From assembly GCA_041913045.1 (NCBI GenBank), contig JAYSGB010000039.1, forward strand, positions 1 through 38,564: a stretch of DNA of 38,564 nucleotides. Reading direction: 5' to 3'. The notes under the pieces were generated by a model. The model saw nothing but the letters and a program-made list of their open reading frames with translations. It made no database searches and was not told the DNA's origin. Below, piece by piece: positions 1 through 8,160 of the stretch (its first letter is position 1; the number at the start of each line of letters is the position of its first letter). Position numbers and translations under genes: made by a program. This DNA is from CAMLOF01 sp041913045. GTDB taxonomy: Bacteria > Pseudomonadota > Gammaproteobacteria > Burkholderiales > Burkholderiaceae_C.

Positions 1-674
1 TGCTGTTCTTCGTGGACAACATCTACCGTTACACCCTGGCCGGTACCGAAGTGTCCGCTCTGCTGGGCCGTATGCCTTCCGCCGTGGGCTACCAGCCGAC
101 GCTGGCCGAAGAAATGGGCCGCCTGCAAGAGCGTATTACGTCGACCAAGGTGGGCTCGATCACCTCGATTCAGGCCGTGTACGTGCCTGCCGACGACTTG
201 ACCGACCCGTCGCCTGCCACCACCTTCGCCCACCTGGACTCCACCGTGGTGCTGAGCCGTGACATCGCTGCCCTGGGTATCTACCCCGCCGTGGACCCGC
301 TGGACTCCACCAGCCGCCAGCTGGACCCGCTGGTCGTGGGCCAGGACCACTACGAAACCGCCCGTGCCGTGCAGGGTACCCTGCAGCGTTACAAGGAACT
401 GCGCGACATCATCGCCATTCTGGGTATGGACGAACTGGCACCCGAGGACAAGCTGGCCGTGGCCCGCGCCCGTAAGATCCAGCGTTTCCTATCCCAGCCC
501 TTCCACGTGGCCGAAGTGTTCACGGGTGCGCCTGGCAAGTACGTGCCGCTGGCCGAGACGATCCGTGGCTTCAAGATGATCGTGGCCGGTGAGTGCGATC
601 ACCTGCCCGAGCAGGCCTTCTACATGGTCGGTACCATCGACGAAGCCTTCGAGAAGGCGAAGAAGCTGGCCTGA
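1..674 (+). CDS. atpD: F1 ATP synthase subunit beta, 3' part (partial)
   Basis: This is the C-terminal 224 or so residues of the catalytic beta subunit of F1Fo ATP synthase, which makes ATP from ADP and phosphate at the cytoplasmic face of the inner membrane. The frame is open from the window edge, with the first whole codon at position 3. Family signatures are present: DNIYRYTLAGTEVSALLGR, MPSAVGYQPTLAEEMG just after the Walker B region, the DP-rich DPLDSTSRQLDP stretch, and the helical C-terminal domain ending FEKAKKLA. The Walker A motif lies upstream of the window. atpC follows 72 bases later in the usual atp operon order. No frameshift or odd residue is seen. Confidence 0.98.
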   Translation, partial: LFFVDNIYRYTLAGTEVSALLGRMPSAVGYQPTLAEEMGRLQERITSTKVGSITSIQAVYVPADDLTDPSPATTFAHLDSTVVLSRDIAALGIYPAVDPLDSTSRQLDPLVVGQDHYETARAVQGTLQRYKELRDIIAILGMDELAPEDKLAVARARKIQRFLSQPFHVAEVFTGAPGKYVPLAETIRGFKMIVAGECDHLPEQAFYMVGTIDEAFEKAKKLA

Positions 675-746
675 TGAGTGTGGCCGGTGCCAGGCACCGG
701 CCAACCCGTTGTGCCGACTTTTTGCCAAATTTGACGAGGAAAAGCA

Positions 747-1163
747 ATGAGCACCATTCAAGTCGAGGTGGTGAGCGCGGAAGAGTCGATCTTCAGCGGT
801 CCGGCCAAGTTCGTGGCGCTGCCCGGTGAAGCCGGCGAGCTGGGCATCCTGCCCGGCCACGTGCCGCTGATCACCCGCATCAAGCCCGGCGCGGTGCGCA
901 TCGAGAAGGCCGATGGCGGCGAAGAATTCGTCTTCGTGGCCGGTGGCATTCTGGAAGTGCAGCCCAAGGTCATCACCGTGTTGAGCGACACGGCCATCCG
1001 TGGCAAGGACCTGGACGAAGCCAAGGCCAACGACGCCCGCAAGGCCGCCGAGGAAGCCCTGAAGAACGCCAAGAGCGACGTGGACCTGGCCAAGGCCCAG
1101 TCCGAGTTGGCCGTCATGGCCGCACAGATCGCCGCTCTGCGCAAGTTCCGCCAGAAGAAATGA
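747..1163 (+). CDS. atpC: F1 ATP synthase subunit epsilon
   Basis: This is the 138-residue epsilon subunit, which sits on the central stalk, couples rotation to catalysis and can inhibit ATP hydrolysis. The N-terminal beta-sandwich (about residues 1-85) shows the typical VVSAEESIFSG and GELGILPGHVPLIT motifs. The C-terminal part is the Ala/Lys-rich helical hairpin. The ATG is preceded by GAGGA at 736-740 with a six-base spacer. It is the last gene of the atp operon, since a strong intrinsic terminator follows about 30 bases after the stop. The length is normal for the family. Confidence 0.97.
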   Translation: MSTIQVEVVSAEESIFSGPAKFVALPGEAGELGILPGHVPLITRIKPGAVRIEKADGGEEFVFVAGGILEVQPKVITVLSDTAIRGKDLDEAKANDARKAAEEALKNAKSDVDLAKAQSELAVMAAQIAALRKFRQKK

Positions 1164-1195
1164 TGCGGGCCCCGCTTGGGGTCAGTTTCGCAGAG

Positions 1196-1217
1196 AACCG
1201 CCTTCGGGCGGTTTTTT
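1196..1217 (+). terminator. Intrinsic terminator of the atp operon
   Basis: There is a perfect 7-bp stem (AACCGCC / GGCGGTT) with a TTCG tetraloop, running into a T6 tract. It lies 33 bases after the atpC stop and is a textbook rho-independent terminator. Confidence 0.93.
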
Positions 1218-1262
1218 GTTGCCTGTTTACCGATGCGTGGGCGGTCGCGGCACAATGGTGCG

Positions 1263-1700
1263 ATGCGCAGACGTATTCCTCCCAACACCAGCGTGGATGA
1301 CCTGGAACAGACTTTTTATGAGGCCTTGCAACGGGCGGACCTGGAGGCATTGATGGCCTGTTGGGCGGACGAAGATGAACCTGTGTGTGTGCACCCGGGC
1401 GGCCCACGGTTGGTGGGGGCAATGGCCATCCGAGAGTCTTTCGCCCGCCTGTTCGAGGCTGGCGCAGTGCGCGCAGTGCCTACCCATGTGAAGCAGACCA
1501 TGGTGGGGCAATGCTGTGTGCATAGCCTGGTGGAGCGTGTGGAAGTGCCAGCCCACGACGGCGTGACCCACGCTTACGTGACGGCAACCAACGTCTACGT
1601 CAAAACGGCGCAAGGCTGGCGATTGCTGGTTCACCATGCGAGTCCGGGTACGCTGAGCGCACCGCTCGATCAATCCGCCGCTGCGGCTACCCTCCATTGA
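1263..1700 (+). CDS. SnoaL/NTF2-like domain protein
   Basis: This is a 145-residue single-domain protein of the SnoaL-like/NTF2-like fold. Seen in the sequence: an N-terminal helix with the LEQTFYEALQRADLEALMACWADED pattern split over helix and loop, then VCVHPGG, a conserved LVG, and a C-terminal sheet with GWRLLVHHAS. This matches the YybH/SnoaL_3 type found in many proteobacteria. Members bind small molecules, but the substrate here is unknown. The ATG at 1263 was chosen because upstream in-frame codons fall in the atp terminator. The stop is one base before the ATG of the YheT-type hydrolase, so the two are probably co-transcribed and translationally coupled. Confidence 0.85.
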   Translation: MRRRIPPNTSVDDLEQTFYEALQRADLEALMACWADEDEPVCVHPGGPRLVGAMAIRESFARLFEAGAVRAVPTHVKQTMVGQCCVHSLVERVEVPAHDGVTHAYVTATNVYVKTAQGWRLLVHHASPGTLSAPLDQSAAAATLH

Positions 1701-1701
1701 T

Positions 1702-2796
1702 ATGAGCCGGGATTTCAGCATTGACCAAAAGGCTCCTTGGTGGTTGCCTGATGGCAACACGCAAACCATCTGGCCAGCGTTGTTTGGGCAGCGTTTTCGC
1801 CAGGGTACGCCTCAGTTTCGACGGGATCGCTGGACTTCACCCGATGGCGACTTCATTGATATTGACCACCTGATCACAGAGAAAAACAATATCGATGCCC
1901 CGCGTCTGGTGCTTTTTCATGGCTTGGAAGGAAGTTCTGGTAGCCACTACGCCCAAGCCTTTGCGGATGAATCGGCACGTTTAGGATGGGCGTTTTGCGT
2001 ACCGCATTTCCGGGGTTGTTCTGGAGACATGAACACAGCCCCCCGGGCCTACCATTCAGGTGATCATGAAGAAATACACTGGTTGCTGACCCGGCTGCGC
2101 GAGCAGGACCCCGCACGCCCGATCCTGGCGGTGGGCGTATCGCTGGGTGGTAACGCGTTGTTGCGTTGGGCGCAAGAGTGGGGCGCCATGGCCAGCCAAT
2201 GGGTCAACGCCGTGGCAGCGGTCTCCGCCCCGGTGGACCTCATGGCGGCGGGCAATGCCATTGACAGTGGTTTCAATAGGCACGTGTATGCAAGGATGTT
2301 CTTGCGTACGATGGTGCGTAAGGCCGAGACCAAATGGCGGCAGTTTCCAGGCCTGTTCGACCTTGACGGGGTGCGCAAGGCGAGGACATTGCGCGAATTC
2401 GATGATCTGTTCACCGCGCCGTTGCACGGTTTCAAAGGTGTGGATGACTATTGGACCAGGGCGGCAGCGAAACCCCGGCTGGCTGATATCGCGTTGCCGG
2501 CGCTGGTGCTGAACGCACGAAACGATCCCTTTGTGCCTGGACGGAGTCTCCCCAAGCAAACCGAAGTGGGCCGGTGGGTTACGTTGGTACAGCCTGAACA
2601 TGGCGGGCATGTTGGTTTTCCCCAGGCGGTCGCTGGAGCTCCCTGGCAGGTGCATGTGCTGGGAATGCCCCAATGGGTTGCCAACTGGCTGGCGTCGTCC
2701 GCCGGTTTCAGGCAGGGGCTTGGCGGGTCTGTGCCGGAAGTTGGGGCAAACCTGCTGCAACCTGCCGGACTCTGTCAACAGAACCAGGGGAGTTGA
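1702..2796 (+). CDS. YheT-family alpha/beta-fold hydrolase
   Basis: This is a 364-residue cytoplasmic alpha/beta hydrolase of the YheT/COG0429 group, whose natural substrate is not firmly known (esterase-like). Visible features: the family start PWWLPDGNTQTIWP, the oxyanion region LFHGLEGSSGSHYAQ, the nucleophile elbow GVSLGGN with Ser at about 147, the acid region NARNDPFVPG and the catalytic His in HGGHVGF. It is about 20 residues longer at the C-terminus than common members. It starts one base after the SnoaL-like gene and ends three bases before the next gene, so all three form one transcription unit. Confidence 0.92.
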   Translation: MSRDFSIDQKAPWWLPDGNTQTIWPALFGQRFRQGTPQFRRDRWTSPDGDFIDIDHLITEKNNIDAPRLVLFHGLEGSSGSHYAQAFADESARLGWAFCVPHFRGCSGDMNTAPRAYHSGDHEEIHWLLTRLREQDPARPILAVGVSLGGNALLRWAQEWGAMASQWVNAVAAVSAPVDLMAAGNAIDSGFNRHVYARMFLRTMVRKAETKWRQFPGLFDLDGVRKARTLREFDDLFTAPLHGFKGVDDYWTRAAAKPRLADIALPALVLNARNDPFVPGRSLPKQTEVGRWVTLVQPEHGGHVGFPQAVAGAPWQVHVLGMPQWVANWLASSAGFRQGLGGSVPEVGANLLQPAGLCQQNQGS

Positions 2797-2799
2797 TCG

Positions 2800-3345
2800 A
2801 TGGATGACATCGTCAAGGCCGCCATGGCCAAGTGGCCCAACGTGCCCGACTGCTATGGATGGCTTGGCTTGGATGCTCGTGGACAGTGGTGGATGCGCGA
2901 TGACAATGCTCAGCGCTCCGGGCCGTTCGCTGGCGTGGGCGCAAATACTGTCAGCAAGGGTTCATTGCTCAAGCATGACAAGCTGATCGAGTTCATCAAC
3001 AGGAACTACGGGGCTGACGAGCATGGCCGATGGTTCTTCCAGAATGGACCGCAACGCGTGTTTGTGGAGCTGGAGGTCGCTCCATGGGTGTGGCGCGTGC
3101 GGATGGACTTTTCGCTTCAATCCCACACGGGCCGATCAGCAGAAGTGCTGTCGGTCCATGTGGATGAGAGCGGACGGCTATTCGTTGTGACCGACCTAGG
3201 CCTTGGCTTGGTTCATAGCCAAGATATGCATATGGCGGCAGAGGCGGTGGATACAGGTGTGTGGACCCCAGCTGAATGCGCCTATGCCGAGCTGGTGGGC
3301 CGACAAGGTTGCGTTATGAGTCCTGCCGCACAGGCACAGGCATGA
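2800..3345 (+). CDS. Conserved protein of unknown function (DUF2944-like?)
   Basis: This is a 181-residue soluble protein without signal peptide or membrane segment. The N-terminus (DDIVKAAMAKWPNVPDCYGW, then LGLDARGQWWMRD) is a pattern I recognise from uncharacterised betaproteobacterial proteins encoded beside YheT hydrolases. The Pfam number (perhaps DUF2944) is from memory and not certain. The middle part is Trp-rich with a beta-rich look (FVELEVAPWVWRVR). No catalytic motif stands out. It begins three bases after the YheT stop and ends in a shared bidirectional terminator. Function unknown; the context suggests it works with the hydrolase. Confidence 0.8.
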   Translation: MDDIVKAAMAKWPNVPDCYGWLGLDARGQWWMRDDNAQRSGPFAGVGANTVSKGSLLKHDKLIEFINRNYGADEHGRWFFQNGPQRVFVELEVAPWVWRVRMDFSLQSHTGRSAEVLSVHVDESGRLFVVTDLGLGLVHSQDMHMAAEAVDTGVWTPAECAYAELVGRQGCVMSPAAQAQA

Positions 3346-3371
3346 AAAAGCCGGCTCCAGGCCGGCTTTTT
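3345..3371. terminator. Bidirectional terminator between convergent genes
   Basis: There is a perfect 11-bp inverted repeat (AAAAAGCCGGC / GCCGGCTTTTT) with a TCCAG loop. T-runs lie on both strands, so it can end both the plus-strand YheT operon and the minus-strand cytochrome gene. Its first base is the last base of the upstream stop codon. Confidence 0.93.
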
Positions 3372-3390
3372 CGGTAAGTAGTTTGTCGCT

Positions 3391-3897
3391 TTACTTGGCA
3401 GCTTCAGCGGCTGCAGCAGGAGCTTGAGGCTCGGCGAGGGAGCCGCCAGACTTGTTGGCCATGTAGACCACCGCACGGCCAATTTCCAGATCTTCAAAGG
3501 CGCCGCCGCCTTGTGCACCCATGGCGCCCTTGCCCTTGAGTGCGGACGTCAACAGAGCATCGTAGCCCAGGCCAATGCGGGCAGCCCAAGCGCCAGCATC
3601 GCCAAATTTGGGCGCACCCACCATGCCGGTGGCGTGGCAAGCCGCGCACTGGGCGGTGTAAACAGCCTCACCGGACTGGAGGGGGCGGTTGGCGTCACGA
3701 AGTTCGACCGAGCCAACGCGTTGAATGCGCTTGGCGGTAGCCAGTTCTTGATCGACCGCACCAGCCGCCGGTTTTTCGGCCTTGGTCACGTAGTAGACGA
3801 GTCCGATGATGAGGAACACCGGCAGGATGAACGCGGCCATCGATGTCCAGAACAGCTGTTTCGGCGTTTTGATGGGGCCGGTGTGGTTGTCGCTCAT
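3391..3897 (-). CDS. Membrane-anchored c-type cytochrome (cytochrome c5 type)
   Basis: This is a 168-residue electron carrier with one haem c. An uncleaved N-terminal membrane anchor (about residues 16-38, WTSMAAFILPVFLIIGLVYY) puts the haem domain in the periplasm. The haem site is CAACH at residues 84-88. A likely axial Met lies in GKGAMGAQGG at about 126, and the segment ends with a GRAVVYMAN helix typical of class I/c5 cytochromes. The C-terminus is an Ala/Pro/Glu tail. The start is supported by GAGGA just upstream of the ATG. It probably feeds electrons to a terminal oxidase, but the partner is not encoded here. Confidence 0.92.
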   Translation of the reverse strand: MSDNHTGPIKTPKQLFWTSMAAFILPVFLIIGLVYYVTKAEKPAAGAVDQELATAKRIQRVGSVELRDANRPLQSGEAVYTAQCAACHATGMVGAPKFGDAGAWAARIGLGYDALLTSALKGKGAMGAQGGGAFEDLEIGRAVVYMANKSGGSLAEPQAPAAAAEAAK

Positions 3898-4063
3898 GTT
3901 TTCCTCGGTAGGGCAGGCTGCGAAGGTCTGGCGCAGTAATGGACAGACTGAAGACAGTCGGAAATTATAGCCAACGGCCCGACGACCACCGGTATTGATC
4001 GGGCCAAGGTTCCCGCAGCATTGCCACCACTGCTAGAATCAGGCGGTTCTGTGTGCAGGCAAT

Positions 4064-4139
4064 GCGGCTGTAGCTCAGTGGATAGAGTATCGGCCTCCGA
4101 AGCCGAGGGTCGTGGGTTCGATCCCCGCCAGCCGCGCCA
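4064..4139 (+). tRNA. tRNA-Arg (anticodon CCG)
   Basis: This is a 76-base cloverleaf. The acceptor stem is GCGGCTG / CAGCCGC, followed by discriminator G and an encoded CCA. The anticodon stem is TCGGC / GCCGA with loop CTCCGAA, giving anticodon CCG at 4097-4099. The T-arm contains GTTCGATC. It reads CGG codons. A plausible -10 element TAGAAT lies at 4034-4039, and a hairpin with a T tract follows at 4155-4181. No integrase or att duplication is visible beside it. Confidence 0.96.
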
Positions 4140-4154
4140 AATCAGACCAAAAGT

Positions 4155-4181
4155 GGGCGCTTTCTACAAGGTGCCCTTTTT
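4155..4181 (+). terminator. Probable terminator of the tRNA-Arg gene
   Basis: There is a 6-bp stem GGGCGC / GTGCCC (one G-T pair) with a 10-base loop and a T5 tract (then GTTT), starting 16 bases after the tRNA. The stem is modest and the tail is good. Confidence 0.65.
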
Positions 4182-4202
4182 GTTTCCCTCGTCAGAAGTG
4201 GC

Positions 4203-5138
4203 TCAGTCGCAGCCACTGCATGCGGCCAAGGCCTGGATCGTCTGCTCCCGGGCTTCCTCCACCAGGTAATCCAAGAAAGCTCGTGTGCGCTGAGGAATGA
4301 ATTTGCGGCTTGGAAGCGCCGCATACATGGCAAGACGGCCCGTGATCCACAGTGGCAGCACACGGACCAAGTCGCCACGCGTCAGGTAGGGCGCGACCAT
4401 GTCAACTGACACCGAGGTGATGCCCGCGCCGTCCAGCGTTGCGCGCAGGAGCGTGTCTGTGTGGTTGGCCAGCAACACAGGCTGTATGGGCACTTCGACC
4501 ACCCTGTCTTTGTCTTGCGCCTGCCACATGCGCCAAACGCGTGCCTGGCCATCTGGCTTCTTCAGCCTCAGGCACTCATGCCCTGCAAGATCTTTTGGTG
4601 TGGCCGGATGCCCGCGGCGTGCCAAATACTCGGGTGCCGCCACCAGAATGGCGTCGGACTCCACAATCTTGCGCGCCACCACGTCTGCGTCGAAGGTGTC
4701 GTCCGCTCCCATGAGTGTGATGTCGTAGTCCTCGAAGGGCGGCTCCTTCACAGACTCGACCTGAATGTCGAAGACTATCTTGGGATATTGACGACGAAAC
4801 TCGGCGAGGAGCGGGGCGATCACATAACTGGCCAGAACCGGGGGAGCGTGCAATCTCAGCAGCCCGGACAGCTCCGTGGTGTGGGCTGTGGCGACGGCGT
4901 GTGCTTCATCAATGTCTTGCAAGATGTTGCGCACGCGATTCAAGTAGATCTGGCCAGCTTCAGTAAGAGAAAGGCGCCGGGTGGTGCGTTGCAGCAAGCG
5001 TGTGCCCAGGTGTTCTTCCAAGTCTGCAACCAGCCGGGTGACAACTGGGGCTGACATGTCAAGAGCTCGCGCCGCTGCCGCGAAGCCTTCTTCGTCAACC
5101 ACACGCTCAAATACGCGCATAGAAAGTAATCGGTCCAT
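4203..5138 (-). CDS. LysR-family transcriptional regulator (copy 1)
   Basis: This is a 311-residue LysR-type regulator. The N-terminal winged HTH (about 1-60) includes FAAAARALDMSAPVVTRLV and LGTRLLQRTTR. A linker helix follows, then the periplasmic-binding-protein-like effector domain (about 90-300). It is divergent from the AzoR-like gene at 5296, the classical arrangement for a LysR regulator and its target, so control of that gene is the natural inference. The effector is unknown. A close paralogue (about 70% identical by eye) is encoded at 9806-10744. A 15-bp interrupted palindrome lies 36 bases upstream of its start codon. Confidence 0.95.
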   Translation of the reverse strand: MDRLLSMRVFERVVDEEGFAAAARALDMSAPVVTRLVADLEEHLGTRLLQRTTRRLSLTEAGQIYLNRVRNILQDIDEAHAVATAHTTELSGLLRLHAPPVLASYVIAPLLAEFRRQYPKIVFDIQVESVKEPPFEDYDITLMGADDTFDADVVARKIVESDAILVAAPEYLARRGHPATPKDLAGHECLRLKKPDGQARVWRMWQAQDKDRVVEVPIQPVLLANHTDTLLRATLDGAGITSVSVDMVAPYLTRGDLVRVLPLWITGRLAMYAALPSRKFIPQRTRAFLDYLVEEAREQTIQALAACSGCD

Positions 5139-5173
5139 GGTGCCTGTATGAGTGGTCTTGTTGGGTTTTATTG

Positions 5174-5188
5174 TTTCTATTTTAGAAA
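5174..5188. promoter_or_regulatory. Putative LysR operator (copy 1)
   Basis: Perfect interrupted palindrome TTTCTA-TTT-TAGAAA containing a T-N11-A core, located in the divergent lysR/azoR intergenic region. Its near end is 36 bases from the LysR start codon. Binding is inferred, not shown. Confidence 0.55.
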
Positions 5189-5295
5189 TACGTCATGAAG
5201 ATTGTGGTTGTTTATGTTTCAGAAGAGAAACTCTAAAGTTCATACCAAGACATCAATTCGGCCGATTTGGCCGCTCTATACGAAAGGTCTCCATC

Positions 5296-5898
5296 ATGAA
5301 CATTCTGCAAATCAACGCCAGTCCTCGCCGCGAAGGTGCGAACTCTTCGAAGCTTGCCAACACCGTGGTGGAGCGCCTGCTTGCGGCCAACGCAGGGTCG
5401 AGCGTGACACTGCGCGATCTGGGAGAAAACCCCGTGACCGTGCTAGACGAGGCTGCGCTGGGTGCGTTGTTTACGCCTGCGGATCAGCGCAGCGCTGAGC
5501 AGGCTGCAGTGGTGGCCGAGTACGACGCGCTGATTGCCGAAGTCCAGGCGCATGACGCGATTGTGCTGGGGGTGCCGATGTACAACTTCGGGGTGCCGGT
5601 GCAACTCAAGGCTTGGATTGATGCCATCGCCCGTGCTGGCGTGACATTCCGTTATACCCAGAACGGGCCGGAGGGCTTGGTCAAAGGCAAGACGGTGTAC
5701 CTGGCGCTGGCGCGAGGCGGCCTGTACCGCGACACGTCCAATGACGTACAGGTGCCTTATCTGAAGCAGGTGTTGGGCTTCCTGGGCTTGACCGACGTGC
5801 GCCTTGTCTACGCTGAGGGCCTGAACATGGGTCCAGAGGCGGCAGCCAAGGGCTTTGCCCAGGCCGAGGCCGACATTGCCGCTGCCTTGCAGGCCTGA
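5296..5898 (+). CDS. azoR: FMN-dependent NADH-azoreductase (AzoR family)
   Basis: This is a 200-residue flavodoxin-fold oxidoreductase that uses NADH and FMN to reduce quinones and azo compounds in the cytoplasm. Family motifs seen: the phosphate-binding INASPRREGANSSKLA near the N-terminus, the FMN-binding PMYNFGVPVQLKAWID around residues 95-110, and LALARGG further on. The ATG at 5296 starts MNILQINASPR, matching the family; the longer open frame upstream has no support. It is divergent from the LysR gene and ends one base before the convergent SirB2 gene. The likely role is detoxification of quinones under LysR control. Confidence 0.92.
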   Translation: MNILQINASPRREGANSSKLANTVVERLLAANAGSSVTLRDLGENPVTVLDEAALGALFTPADQRSAEQAAVVAEYDALIAEVQAHDAIVLGVPMYNFGVPVQLKAWIDAIARAGVTFRYTQNGPEGLVKGKTVYLALARGGLYRDTSNDVQVPYLKQVLGFLGLTDVRLVYAEGLNMGPEAAAKGFAQAEADIAAALQA

Positions 5899-5899
5899 G

Positions 5900-6319
5900 T
5901 TACTGTGTCCATGGCTCCAGCCAGCCCCAGGGGCTGCGGCTGAGGGCCATGGAGACCATGGTGGCGGCACAGCCAAGCGCAGCCACGAAGCAGACTTGCC
6001 TTTGCCAGGGCCTTGAGGCGCGCCCCAGGGCCAACGCGCCCAGCACGATGTAAACAGGCAATAGCAAAAGCTTGGCTCCAAGCCATGGTTCTTGCAATGG
6101 GTTGTGGGCCATCAAAAGCCACAGGCTGGCGCCGGCCAGCAGAAGCAGCGTGTCGGTGGTGACGCTGGTCATACGCCAGTTCCGTTGCTTTGGCCAGGAT
6201 TGGTTCAAAAGCACACCCACACCCCGAGCCATGAAGATCAGTACGCTGGCAGTGACCGCCAAGCGGTGCGTGTGCAGAAGCGTGCTGTAGAGCCACGGGT
6301 ATGCTTCGAGTAGACCCAT
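5900..6319 (-). CDS. SirB2 family membrane protein
   Basis: This is a 139-residue integral membrane protein of the SirB2 family. It has four hydrophobic helices at about residues 18-36, 47-68, 77-98 and 107-126. The family-typical N-terminal HTHRLAVTASVLIFMARG and the NPLQEPWLGAKLLLLPVYIVLGA segment around helix 3 are both visible. Its biochemical role is not known despite the historical name linking it to invasion gene regulation in Salmonella. The ATG overlaps the stop of the DUF924 gene (TGATG), so translation is probably coupled. The 3' end abuts azoR. Confidence 0.88.
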   Translation of the reverse strand: MGLLEAYPWLYSTLLHTHRLAVTASVLIFMARGVGVLLNQSWPKQRNWRMTSVTTDTLLLLAGASLWLLMAHNPLQEPWLGAKLLLLPVYIVLGALALGRASRPWQRQVCFVAALGCAATMVSMALSRSPWGWLEPWTQ

Positions 6320-6858
6320 CAGAATGAAGACCCCGGGGTTTTCAGGAAGGCCAGTTCCTCGGCGGTGGAGGTGCGCCCTAACACGGCGTTGCGGTGCGGG
6401 TAGCGTCCGAACCGGTCGATGATGGACTTGTGGCGAATTTCCGCAGCCAAGTTGGGTTCCAGGCCTGGTTCGCTGAAAAGCCGCATCGCGACTTCATGCA
6501 TGGCGCTTGACTCGCTGTGCATGTATGGCAAATACATGAAGGCGCGCTGCACTGGCGGCAGCTTGGCGGGAAGGCCCGCTGCAACAGCTGCTTGCGCCAA
6601 CGTGAGCGCAAGAGCGTCGTTTGCGAAGGCGCTGGGCGTGCTTCTGTGAATGTTCCGGGAAAACTGGTCCAGAACGATGATTTCAGCCAGGGCGCCATGG
6701 GCACTGGTTCGCCAGCGCGCCAGACGACCTTCGCTCGCCATCGCCAGCAATTCGCCAAAACGTTCAGTGACCATGCCATCGAACGCAGCATCAGACCTCC
6801 ACCAAAGCTTGGGGTCGACTTCCTCGAACCAGAAAGTGATGACTTTGTCGGCGTCCAT
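6319..6858 (-). CDS. DUF924 family protein
   Basis: This is a 179-residue helical soluble protein of the DUF924 family. Signatures seen: ITFWFEE at the N-terminus, WWRSDAAFDGMVTERFG, the central LDQFSRNIHR, AFMYLPYMHSE and the C-terminal IDRFGRYPHRN. The fold is predicted to be TPR-like and no enzymatic function is established. It is the first gene of a two-gene unit with SirB2, sharing a TGATG stop/start overlap. The Shine-Dalgarno sequence is weak. Confidence 0.92.
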   Translation of the reverse strand: MDADKVITFWFEEVDPKLWWRSDAAFDGMVTERFGELLAMASEGRLARWRTSAHGALAEIIVLDQFSRNIHRSTPSAFANDALALTLAQAAVAAGLPAKLPPVQRAFMYLPYMHSESSAMHEVAMRLFSEPGLEPNLAAEIRHKSIIDRFGRYPHRNAVLGRTSTAEELAFLKTPGSSF

Positions 6859-7002
6859 ATGCGTGCAAACCGTTGGCTTATGGGGCTAGCGTATCACTTG
6901 ATGGCCCGAAAATGCGGTTAAGTCCTTTGCACAAGGGGTGTACTGTGCGGGTGGCTTGACCTTGGCGCAGCAAGGTCGGGGTCGCATCGTTATAGTTCGG
7001 GC

Positions 7003-8160
7003 GTGCGTTTTTCAAGGTCCCGCTCACCGCTAGCAGCCGGTCTGTCGATCTGGCTTCAGGCATTTCTGCCGTCGGCCATCGGCCCCGACTGGCGTGAGCG
7101 CCTGCGCGTGGTGGCAGGTGCCGGGTTGGGCGTCTTGTTTGCGGGTTGGAGCAGCCACCTTCTTGCTGGCGATGCGTGGCCGTGGCTGGTCGCCCCTTTG
7201 GGCGCTTCGGCCGTGCTGGTGTTTGGTGTGCCGGCCAGCCCGCTGGCGCAGCCGTGGGCCGTCCTGGCGGGCAACACGCTGTCGGCGCTGGCTGGCGTGG
7301 CATGCGTGCTGGTGCTGGGCTCGTCTGAATGGACGGCAGCCTTGGCGGTTGCGCTGGCCATCGGCCTCATGTTCACGTTGCGCTGCCTGCACCCGCCGGG
7401 CGGTGCTTCCGCTCTGCTGGTAACGTTGGCGGGCATTTCAGACCCCATGTTCGCCGTGCGCCCTGTGCTGCTGAACTCGCTGTTGCTGGTGTTGGTGGGG
7501 GTGGTGTACAACTCGTCCACCAGGCGTGCCTACCCGCACCCGCAGTTGCCTGCGCCTGCCGACCTGGCCACGGCAAGCGATGAAGAGTCGCGAGCCCTGG
7601 ATGCCGACCTGGAGGCGGTGCTTGCGCGTTACAACCAGGTGGTCGACATCAGCCGAGATGATCTCAAGTCGTTGCTGCATGACACACAGTTGCGCTCCTA
7701 CCAGCGCAAGCTGAACCAGGTGCGTTGCGCCGACATCATGTCGCGCGACCCAGTGACTGTTACCCGCCGAACCCCGCTCAAAAACGCTTGGGCCATGCTG
7801 CGTGAACATGGCATCAAGGCCTTGCCGGTGGTTGATCTCAGTGGGGGCATCGTTGGCATCGTCACCCGAGCCGATTTGATGCGAGCCGCGGAACTGGATG
7901 GCAGTGAACCCGCCGACGTCAGAGGGCGCAAGCTCGCAGGCTGGAGCGAGGGTGTGCCAGACACCGTGGGTGACATCATGACCCGACGCGTTCGTGTGGT
8001 CGGGATGTCACGTCATCTGGCTGAGTTGATGCCTTTGTTCGGCAGCACAGGCCACCATCACATACCCGTTGTGGACGAGAAAGACAGGCTTGTCGGCATG
8101 ATCACGCAGTCTGACGTGGTCGCGGCGCTTGCCCGCATAGGGCCGGATCAAACAGCGTAA
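7003..8160 (+). CDS. HPP family membrane protein with two CBS domains
   Basis: This is a 385-residue protein. The N-terminal HPP domain (about 35-170) has four or five membrane helices and the name-giving motif LHPPGGAS at about 129-136. A cytoplasmic linker leads to two CBS domains at about 243-300 (ending GIVTRADLM) and 325-380 (ending GMITQSDVV). HPP proteins of plants and cyanobacteria have been linked to nitrite transport, and CBS pairs sense adenylates; transfer of either role here is inference. The GTG start at 7003 is the only start that keeps the whole HPP domain, and its ribosome site is weak. The 3' end overlaps the convergent pirin gene by 13 bases. Confidence 0.9.
   Translation: MRFSRSRSPLAAGLSIWLQAFLPSAIGPDWRERLRVVAGAGLGVLFAGWSSHLLAGDAWPWLVAPLGASAVLVFGVPASPLAQPWAVLAGNTLSALAGVACVLVLGSSEWTAALAVALAIGLMFTLRCLHPPGGASALLVTLAGISDPMFAVRPVLLNSLLLVLVGVVYNSSTRRAYPHPQLPAPADLATASDEESRALDADLEAVLARYNQVVDISRDDLKSLLHDTQLRSYQRKLNQVRCADIMSRDPVTVTRRTPLKNAWAMLREHGIKALPVVDLSGGIVGIVTRADLMRAAELDGSEPADVRGRKLAGWSEGVPDTVGDIMTRRVRVVGMSRHLAELMPLFGSTGHHHIPVVDEKDRLVGMITQSDVVAALARIGPDQTA

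Noticed and set aside
4064..4202. tRNA-Arg as a possible integration site for a mobile element
   Set aside because: No integrase gene and no duplicated tRNA 3' end seen in the window; flanking genes look like ordinary chromosome.
6956..6996. TTGACC and TATAGT boxes ahead of the HPP-CBS gene as a promoter with a leaderless start
   Set aside because: The spacing between the boxes is 29 bases, too long for a sigma-70 promoter.
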